Part shown: one piece after another, positions 7,295-12,279 of the stretch
Position numbering within the stretch: the first letter of the stretch is position 1
Layout of the letters: each line of letters begins with the position of its first letter
NCBI GenBank assembly: GCA_004151065.3
Contig: NWUY0300010560.1
Span: 41,387-53,665 of the forward strand
From: Larix sibirica
Taxonomy: Eukaryota > Streptophyta > Pinopsida > Pinales > Pinaceae
Direction of reading: 5' to 3'
DNA length: 12,279 nt
Translations under genes and position numbers: made by a program
Notes under the pieces: generated by a model
The model's input: only the letters and a program-made list of their open reading frames with translations
What the model was told of the DNA's origin: nothing
Database searches by the model: none

Positions 7295-7918
7295 AAGATA
7301 AGAAGGATTTTTGCACCAATCCAAGTTTGTCTGCGTGTGCTTCAATCTTCCCTTTTGCTAGGCTCCGTCAGAATATCAACAATCTATTGATCTAGGGGAA
7401 CATACTAGAACTTTATCGCTCCCTTTTGAATCTTGTCTTGAATGAAGTGATATCTGATCTCAATATGNTGTATACCCATACAACTTCACTTCACCATCTC
7501 CAAGATATCTCAGTCTACACTCCATTGTGCCCATCAAGTATTTGAGCACATGTTTTGTTGCTACCCAATGCTCCTACCTCGACTCCACCATGAACTGGCT
7601 CAATGTGTTCACAGCAAAGCATATATCTGGCCTAGTGTTGATTGGATACATTAAAGAACCTATCAACTGCTTGTACGTGGGATCCACCATATATGAATCT
7701 GAAGTGGTGACCTTCCCTAGATGAGTGATCATAGGCATGGCCACGTGCCTTCAGTCCTCCATCAAAAATCTCTTCAGGATTTCAAGTGCATACTTACTCT
7801 GCCCAAGTAAAATCTCCCCTAGTTTTTGTCAAACCTCCAAACCCAAGTAGTAGTGCATCTTGTTGATGTCCATCTCGAACTTAGCTGCCATATCTGCTTT
7901 GCACCTTGGAATGAGCTT
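7293..7918 (-). pseudogene. Copia RT C-terminal part and RNase H, core missing
   Basis: From 7918 down, the frame encodes copia RT-connection sequence (KADMAAKFEM, MHYYLGLEV, then YKQLIGSLMYP, TRPDICFAV), followed by KHVLKYLMGTMECRLRYLGD and VKLYGYT. In related elements GYT is followed by an Asp-containing RNase H core of roughly 100 residues. Here the reading jumps, at the N at 7468, straight to HIEIRYHFIQDK, which normally lies after the core. The remaining tail includes QQIVDILTEPS and ends at TGA 7293-7295. In-frame stops also occur, for example in the F-stop-YVPLD and ESR-stop-EH segments. No RNase H activity could come from this copy. Whether the core was lost in the genome or only in the assembly is unclear. 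Confidence 0.88.
7468..7468. other. Ambiguous base (N) at RNase H break
   Basis: This single N lies exactly between the minus-strand residues GYT and HIEIRYHF, where about 90-110 codons of a normal copia RNase H are absent. The position fits an unfilled assembly gap reduced to one base. Confidence 0.6.
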
Positions 7919-8515
7919 CTATGCACCTGTAAGTAACAAGTCATCTACATACAACACCAAAATGAGCAGATCATCCTCACAAAATGTGAAATATAAGTTG
8001 GGATCTGCATTACTTTTGGTGAAACCCTTGCGCTGCAAGTATCCATCGATCCTTGAATACCATGCTCTTGCTGCCTGCTTGAGTCCGTACACGACTTTCT
8101 TAAGCTTGCAAACATGGGACTTCTTCCCATTTATCTCAAAGCATTGAGGTTGCTTGATGTACACTTCCTCACAGGAACATTGTCTTTACGTCCATATGAT
8201 GTATCCACCATCCATAATGGAGAATAAAGACATCACTACTCTAATGGAAGTTTATCTGGCGACTAGAGCAAACGTCTCCTCATAATCTACTCCCTCTTTC
8301 TGGGAGAATGATCTTACCACGAACCTTGCTTTGTACTTCTCTATGCTACCATCTGATGCATGCTTGATCTTGTAGAGCCATTTGGAAGTTACCACTTACT
8401 TCCCCTTTATTCTAGGCACAATGTTCTAGACATCGTTCTTCATGATGAAGGTGTACTCCACCATGGCACCCCTCCAAACCTTTTGGTCGACTACCTCTTG
8501 AAAACTGGAAGGCTC
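7919..8515 (-). pseudogene. Copia reverse transcriptase (RVT_2), degraded
   Basis: The domain starts near EPSSFQEVVDQKVWRGAM (8515) and runs to YVDDLLLTGA before a TAG at 7919-7921. Recognisable parts in order are SKWLYKIKHASDGSIEKYK, FSQKEGVDYEETFA, VYIKQPQCFEI, VCKLKKVVYGLKQAARAWY and the catalytic YVDD at 7940-7951. The YVDD pair of Asp residues is intact. The stretch with the first catalytic Asp (MDVKT) is readable only in another frame (about 8185-8200), and a few residues after it are missing, so at least two frameshifts lie there. Stops replace residues after KNDV (Trp-like codon to TAG) and in the GK-stop-VVTSKW and AR-stop-TSIRV segments. The enzyme copies element RNA into DNA; this copy cannot be functional. 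Confidence 0.93.
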
Positions 8516-9721
8516 GAAATCTATGATGCTGCTCATCAACGCCATGTAGTTCAGAAACTTCTTTGGAGTTCTGCTCTCCCTGAATGTGCTCCTAGGAGCC
8601 TCGACATACTCTCGAGCATCCCTCAATGTATGTGTGAACCATCGAGGTCTCCTGACAAAACTGGTAGGAGTTGGTGACTCTTCCTTTGCATCTGAAGGCT
8701 GTTGCCCAGAACTGGAAGTCGCTGGTGACCTTGGCTCAACCTTTGGAGCTTCTAGCTCCTCATCCTCTATCACAATAGGCTCATGAGACTTCTTGGATGC
8801 AAAGTCTTCCTCGAACATTACATCCCTGCTTACAATTATCTTTCTCTCCCCTCCAATATAGATCTTGTAAGCCTTTGAATTCTCACTGTAGCCAACAAAC
8901 AAACCCCTCTTGCTAGAGGGCTCCAACTTGGTCCTCTTCTCCACTGGTATATGGATATAAATTGGACAACCAAAGATGCGGAAATGACTCACCTCCGGCT
9001 TTACACCAGTGAATGTATCCTCTAGTGTCTTGTCCCCCAAAACCTTGTGAGGACATCTGTTTTGGATGTAGACTACTGCATTGCATGCTAATGCCCATAG
9101 AAACATTGACAAATCCTTGTCAGGTGTCATGGCCTTAGTAGCCCCTATGATGGATCGATTCTTTCGTTCCACAACCTCATTCTACTGTGGCTTGTATGGA
9201 ACAATGAGCTTCCTTTTGATCCTTGCATCTTTGCAACAATCATTAGAGGTATACTCATCCCCATTGTTTGATCTCAAAATCTTGATCTTCTTCCCTGTCT
9301 AGTTCTCTTCAAGAGTCTTGAACTCCCNCAAAACTTTGATCTTCTTCCCTGTCTAGTTCTCTTCAAGAGTCTTGAACTCCCGAAATTTGTTGAAGATTTC
9401 ATCCTTGGTCTTCAGAAAGTAGATCCTTATTTTGCGAGAGAATTCATCAATGAAGCAAACATAGTACATGCTTTATGTGATTGATGCTATTGACATCGGT
9501 CCGTACACATACAAATTCACTAGATCTAGAATCCCTTTAGATTTGTGCTCACTACTTGGGAAAGCAACCTTGGCATTCTTCCCAAGCGTGCACCCTCTAG
9601 ATACACCCTGGTGCTCAATGCTAGAATTTGGAAGAACTATGACAATCTCTCTCAGAATAGGCAATGCTTGGTAATGCAGGTGCCCCATCCTCTTGTGCCA
9701 TAACTCGAACAAGTTGTCCAT
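8516..9721 (-). pseudogene. Copia GAG-pre-integrase and integrase, inactive
   Basis: The N-terminal zinc-binding part reads LWHKRMGHLHYQAL, then GVSRGCTLGK. The two His remain, but the first Cys of the expected Cys pair is Ser. The core shows DLVNLYVYGPMS, FIDEFSRKIRIYFLK, RSNNGDEY and VVERKNR. Compared with the copia D-D-35-E pattern, the first Asp position is Tyr (9509-9511), the second is Asn (9266-9268), and the Glu (9167-9169) remains. The second-to-third spacing is 33, not 35. Stops occur after SIASIT, in EEN-stop-TGKK and PQ-stop-NEV. From 9172 down to 8426 a 248-codon frame stays open through the C-terminal domain (FRIFGCPIY, KRGLFVGYSENSKAYKIY) into RT. A 54-bp duplication with an N interrupts the core at 9275-9382. 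Confidence 0.93.
9275..9382. repeat. 54-bp tandem copy across an N in integrase
   Basis: Copies 9275-9328 and 9329-9382 are identical except for two adjacent-region substitutions near the start (AATCTT versus AACTTT) and the last base, which is N in the first copy and G in the second. The unit is a multiple of three, so it adds 18 codons without shifting frame. The N at the exact junction suggests two overlapping contig ends left unmerged. Confidence 0.88.
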
Positions 9722-10183
9722 GTTATGAACTAGGGCTTGAACATGTTGGCCTTATAACCTGTATAAGTTGCCTTCCCTAAACTTGATCACCTAAGATGAT
9801 TCTGTGCTAGACTCCTTCGATCTGATAATGACTTGTTGGTTCTTAAACTCTATTACAAAGCCTTTATCTTCCCTAATTGAAACTGAAAGCAAACCCTTCC
9901 TGAAACCTGGAACAAACATCACATTATCAAAGTCTAAAGAGTTACCTATCTAGAGTTGGAAAGAAATGGTGCCAATTCTTGCTACTGGATTTTTGTCATA
10001 ATCATTAAGCTTGACTTTAACTCCTAAGACGTCCTCTTTTAGACTTGAAATAACTCCCCATCTGATGTCATATGCCTGCCTAGATGCACCACTGTCCACA
10101 TAGCAAGTGCTCTTTGGAACCATGTTGTTAAAAAAAGATACCATTGTGAAATCCTTCTCGAACTTGGAGGCAAACTCGTTCAT
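9722..10183 (-). pseudogene. Copia aspartic protease and linker, degraded
   Basis: The open segment 10183-9950 encodes STCYVDSGASRQAYD; the active-site triad is D-S-G within VDSGAS at 10082-10099. Copia protease works as a dimer to cut the polyprotein into capsid, protease, integrase and RT. After a stop at 9950-9952 the same frame continues through IGNSLDFDNVMFVPGFRKGL, SVSIREDKGFVIEF and GNLYRL up to integrase, with two more stops (after STESS and after NLYRL). The active-site triplet is intact, but the chain cannot be made whole. Confidence 0.88.
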
Positions 10184-10981
10184 CTGAGTTTCAGCAGGGG
10201 CTGCTACCAGATTCTACTGGTGCTTCCCTTTACCCTTCTTCTTGCTTGAACACTGTGATGCATAGTGGCCATGCTTATGACATATGAATCATGTGATTTT
10301 ATTCAAGTCCTTCTGCATTGGTTGTGGGGTCGACTCCTCGTTCTTTACCTTACCCTTTCTGGGTCCTCCTTTACCTTTACTCTTCTTTGTTTGACCAAAT
10401 AAGGCACGGTCACTATCACCTCCTTGTTGGATGGTTTTTTACTCCATTCGATTCTCCTCTTGGATACAATTATTTCACAGATTTTTAAATGAGGTAAGAT
10501 TCTTTCAATCACAAACACCTCGGAAAAATGTCTCTTTGAGATGAGAATCCATTCAATGCCCGATTCACTATCTCTTTGTCTTCAATCTTCTCCCTAATTG
10601 TTGCAAGTTGATTACAAATCTGCTTGGTAACTGTGTTAGATATTGTCATCTCTACTAATTTGAGTTTGTTATGTAATATCATCTTCTTTTGATGTTTTCA
10701 CTTTGGTAAACTCTAATCAGAGCATCAAACATCTCTTTTGCCATATTCTTCTCGAATATATGAGGGATCAAATGATTCTTTATAGTATCCACGTTCGTCC
10801 TCTTGGTTTTTCTCTTCTTCTTGTGAACTGCCAAATCCTGTGGATCTATTAGTGGAGTGATTGCATCCTTGACAATATCCCAGAGATCAGTCTTCTAATG
10901 GAGGAGTTACCCTCACTTACCGTGATAGGAATTTGAGGCACCTTCCAATCTGCCCTTGAACCTAAGGTTAGCTGATGCCAT
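10184..10981 (-). pseudogene. Copia gag, frameshifted, zinc knuckle broken
   Basis: Gag is the capsid/nucleocapsid protein that packages element RNA. The likely original start is ATG at 10979-10981 (MASANLRFKGRLEGASN), about 150 bases after the primer site. Stops and a local frameshift appear within the first 30 codons; the frame then returns at TDLWDIVKDAITPLIDPQDL and DTIKNHLIPHIFEKNMAKEM, followed by FDALIRVYQSENI. Another shift follows, after which KLVEMT, LATIREKIEDKEIVNRALNGF-like and other pieces are found in other frames. The CCHC knuckle (10250-10291) reads stop-FICHKHGHYASQC: Cys, His and the last Cys remain but the first Cys codon is TGA (10289-10291). Exact frameshift sites were not all resolved by eye. 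Confidence 0.85.
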
Positions 10982-11133
10982 CTCTGAGGTCTAACAAACA
11001 AACTCCCAAATCTGATGAGCACTACCTCTGAAACCCTCTTATTGTTGGTCCCAGTTCTCAGTAGTTGGTTCCAACAATGGTTTTCGATGGTTGATATATT
11101 GCCGCAAGCTCTTCAGATCCTCTCAACAGAGAA

Positions 11134-11145
11134 GCTCTGATACCA
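11134..11145 (-). other. Primer-binding site for initiator tRNA-Met
   Basis: TGGTATCAGAGC on the minus strand begins directly after the end of the 5' LTR (11146). This is the standard plant copia primer site, complementary to the 3' end of initiator methionine tRNA, and starts minus-strand DNA synthesis. It fixes both the orientation and the inner LTR boundary. Confidence 0.93.
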
Positions 11146-11892
11146 TGTGAAAATTCTCACACCTAGGTGACTACTGTTGTTATCTTCTCAATCAAACAAG
11201 TGTATTATTTAATTGCAGAAATATAATTCTTCATATAGAAGCAACCACAGAATACTTGTAAAGTATATAGCGGAAGCATAAAAAAATGTTTCCACACAGG
11301 TAAATTCCCCTTTGAATCAGCTTATCGTTAACTTAATCAAAGCTTGCAAGGAAACCTCGACAGTTGCTAAAAACCCCAGCAACTGTATGGTAAACAATTT
11401 CTTCTCAAACCTAAGGTTTACGATCTCTTGAAAAATTTTTGCCTGCACAAAAAATTGAGGAACACCACTACTGTACAGATTCTTGTTGTACCAATCCTTA
11501 CAATTGCACATATCTACTATATAAATTGTACAGTACGACCTGGTTGTACAATACTGCAAGCTACCTCTGTTGCTGTTTGCCTCCTGATTGATGTGTTATG
11601 CTCTTTCTTTGGTTGTTGTCTTTGTCGGACAAAACTGTGTAATAAACCCTCTATCTTAACCTGCCTTTATACTTGAGCTAAACTTTAAAGCCCTTATTTC
11701 ATGGTGAGATGTACAATTGAGGTTAATATATGTCACTAATGTATAAATACGCTTTAATAGACTCAATCAACTAAATATAAGACTTTCACTTTATTCCTAA
11801 AGTGAATTACAAATAGAATTAACTCAAACTAAGTCCGACATGTTCAAATTTAATTTGTGCGGCTGTTCTTGTTCGAGTTACATTCTTCAACT
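11146..11892 (-). repeat. 5' LTR of copia element (747 bp)
   Basis: Plus-strand ends are TGTGAAAATTC and TTCTTCAACT; the left LTR ends CAACA, so the outer A seems changed to T here. It carries one copy of the region that is duplicated in the 3' LTR and a shared TATA-like motif at 11665-11671 (minus). Transcription of the element would run leftward from here, antisense to the PWWP gene. Open frames inside it (for example 11428-11676) are not considered genes. Confidence 0.93.
11665..11671 (-). promoter_or_regulatory. TATA-like motif of 5' LTR
   Basis: TATAAAG on the minus strand, about 220 bases inside the LTR, conserved in the 3' LTR at 7066-7072. It would start transcription toward the primer site. 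Confidence 0.5.
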
Positions 11893-11897
11893 GCATG
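11893..11897. repeat. Copia target-site duplication, right (GCATG)
   Basis: Directly after the right LTR; differs from the left copy GCTTG (6453-6457) at one base. Sequence after it resumes the interrupted unit 2 of the intronic duplication, which independently supports this boundary. Confidence 0.65.
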
Positions 11898-12197
11898 GAA
11901 CAAATGCTCAAAGTTTGGGGAGAGCTTCAGTAAAGACTAGGATAGTTCTCAATCATGTTTTCTTATCTTTTCATTCTACCTATTCTCATGCAGATTTTAG
12001 ACTTGGATAATTTTTATATTTAGTTCCATCATCAAAAGAAAGAGGTAGGGCTTTCTCATTCCATCCAAGAAATTGTAGCTTGTATTTATATATTTATGAC
12101 ATCTTATGATATGTCTTGAACATCAATTTTGAAATTATATTCCAATATTGCTATCCATGCATAAGCAATAGAAAATGTGAAACTCTAGCTATATACA
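11893..12197. repeat. Intronic duplication, unit 2, right part
   Basis: Continuation of the unit broken by the copia element. The segment TTTTCTTATCTTTTCATTCT with CCTATTCTCATGCAGATTT (about 11957-12000) matches 5968-6005 of unit 1. TTTTGAAATTATATTCCAATAT (about 12127-12148, listed in two parts in the text as landmarks) matches about 6139-6160. CATGCATAAGCAATAG (12157) matches CATGTATAAGGCATAG (6321). Positions 12198-12279 hold nothing I can identify. Confidence 0.55.
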
Positions 12198-12279
12198 TTT
12201 GCCCTAAATGACATTAGTGTTGAAACTTGAAGTCATAAGAAGATAGTAGATCTATAGTGATCTCTTCAACAAACCCTAA

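Larger units (their letters stand above)
6458..11892 (-). mobile_element. Degenerate Ty1/copia LTR retrotransposon
   Basis: A 5435-bp element inserted antisense in intron 2. On the minus strand the order is 5' LTR (11146-11892), primer-binding site (11134-11145), gag, protease, integrase, reverse transcriptase, RNase H, polypurine tract (7287-7294) and 3' LTR (6458-7286). Integrase ahead of RT defines the copia superfamily. The ends are TG...CA at the left LTR and TG...CT at the right LTR, where the last A appears mutated, with a 5-bp target duplication GCTTG/GCATG. LTRs differ at about 14 of the first 103 aligned bases, and coding frames carry many stops and shifts, so the copy is old and cannot move by itself. 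The size is typical of plant copia elements even with the RNase H loss. Confidence 0.95.
4598..12279 (+). other. Intron 2 of PWWP gene (incomplete, over 7.6 kb)
   Basis: The intron begins with GTAAGT at 4598, and no matching exon 3 is found before the window ends. Candidate acceptors (for example before 4973 and at 11994) lead to sequence unlike the PWWP family or to an immediate stop. About 5.4 kb of the intron is the antisense copia element. The non-element sequence 4598-5790 is AT-rich; apart from the 30-bp tandem repeat and a possible small inverted-repeat element I see nothing in it. The gene may be intact with a large intron or broken; transcript data would tell. Confidence 0.65.

Noticed and set aside
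7860-8147. 95-codon plus-strand frame opposite the reverse transcriptase
   Set aside because: It is the antisense shadow of the RT frame containing YVDD.
11994-12010. Acceptor-like CATGCAG near 11994-11996 as the start of exon 3
   Set aside because: In the phase set by exon 2 the next codons run into TAG almost at once, and the region aligns with unit 1 of the intronic duplication.
12271-12279. AAACCCTAA telomere-like motif (also AAACCCTAA-like near 6351 and 7082)
   Set aside because: These are isolated single units, not arrays, and are common by chance in AT-rich plant DNA; no telomeric tract is present.

Overview
The window looks like nuclear DNA of a seed plant. Evidence is a plant-type PWWP gene with GT-AG introns, a degraded Ty1/copia LTR retrotransposon with a tRNA-iMet type primer site, a tRNA-derived SINE, and AT-rich repeat-laden introns. 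The long introns and old, heavily mutated repeats would suit a conifer or another large-genome plant, but that is inference. No bacterial, organellar or CRISPR features were seen.

Layout. Positions 1-2250 are gene-poor: a coding-like but stop-interrupted minus-strand remnant (1-287), an ambiguous base at 288, a GC-rich block (about 300-700) and AT-rich intergenic DNA. Positions 2250-2828 are the putative promoter and leader of the host gene, with several short upstream ORFs. The gene starts at ATG 2829. Exon 1 (2829-2936) and exon 2 (4521-4597) encode the first about 61 residues of a HUA2-like PWWP protein. Intron 1 (2937-4520) carries an antisense tRNA-derived SINE (4064-4291) with 18-19 bp target-site duplications. 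Intron 2 starts at 4598 and does not end in the window; I found no credible exon 3, so the rest of the PWWP domain and protein must lie beyond 12279 or be missing.

Intron 2 holds a 30-bp tandem repeat, a possible tiny MITE, a divergent direct duplication (unit 1 about 5830-6350, unit 2 about 6376-6457 plus 11893-12197), and a 5435-bp copia element (6458-11892, antisense to the gene) that split unit 2. The copia element is complete in layout: LTR, PBS, gag, protease, integrase, RT, RNase H, PPT, LTR. It is dead, however. There are stops and frameshifts throughout, two of three integrase catalytic residues are replaced, and the RNase H core is missing. The LTRs differ at about 14 of the first 103 aligned bases, so the insertion is old.

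The three N characters (288, 7468, 9328) deserve attention. One sits exactly at the RNase H loss and one exactly between two 54-bp direct copies. This suggests that some 'mutations' of the element are unresolved assembly joins. I see no convincing new biological system. The best leads are the duplicated intronic unit with an exon-like segment in frame with exon 2, the upstream-ORF-rich leader, and the 3' LTR-specific 57-bp duplication.
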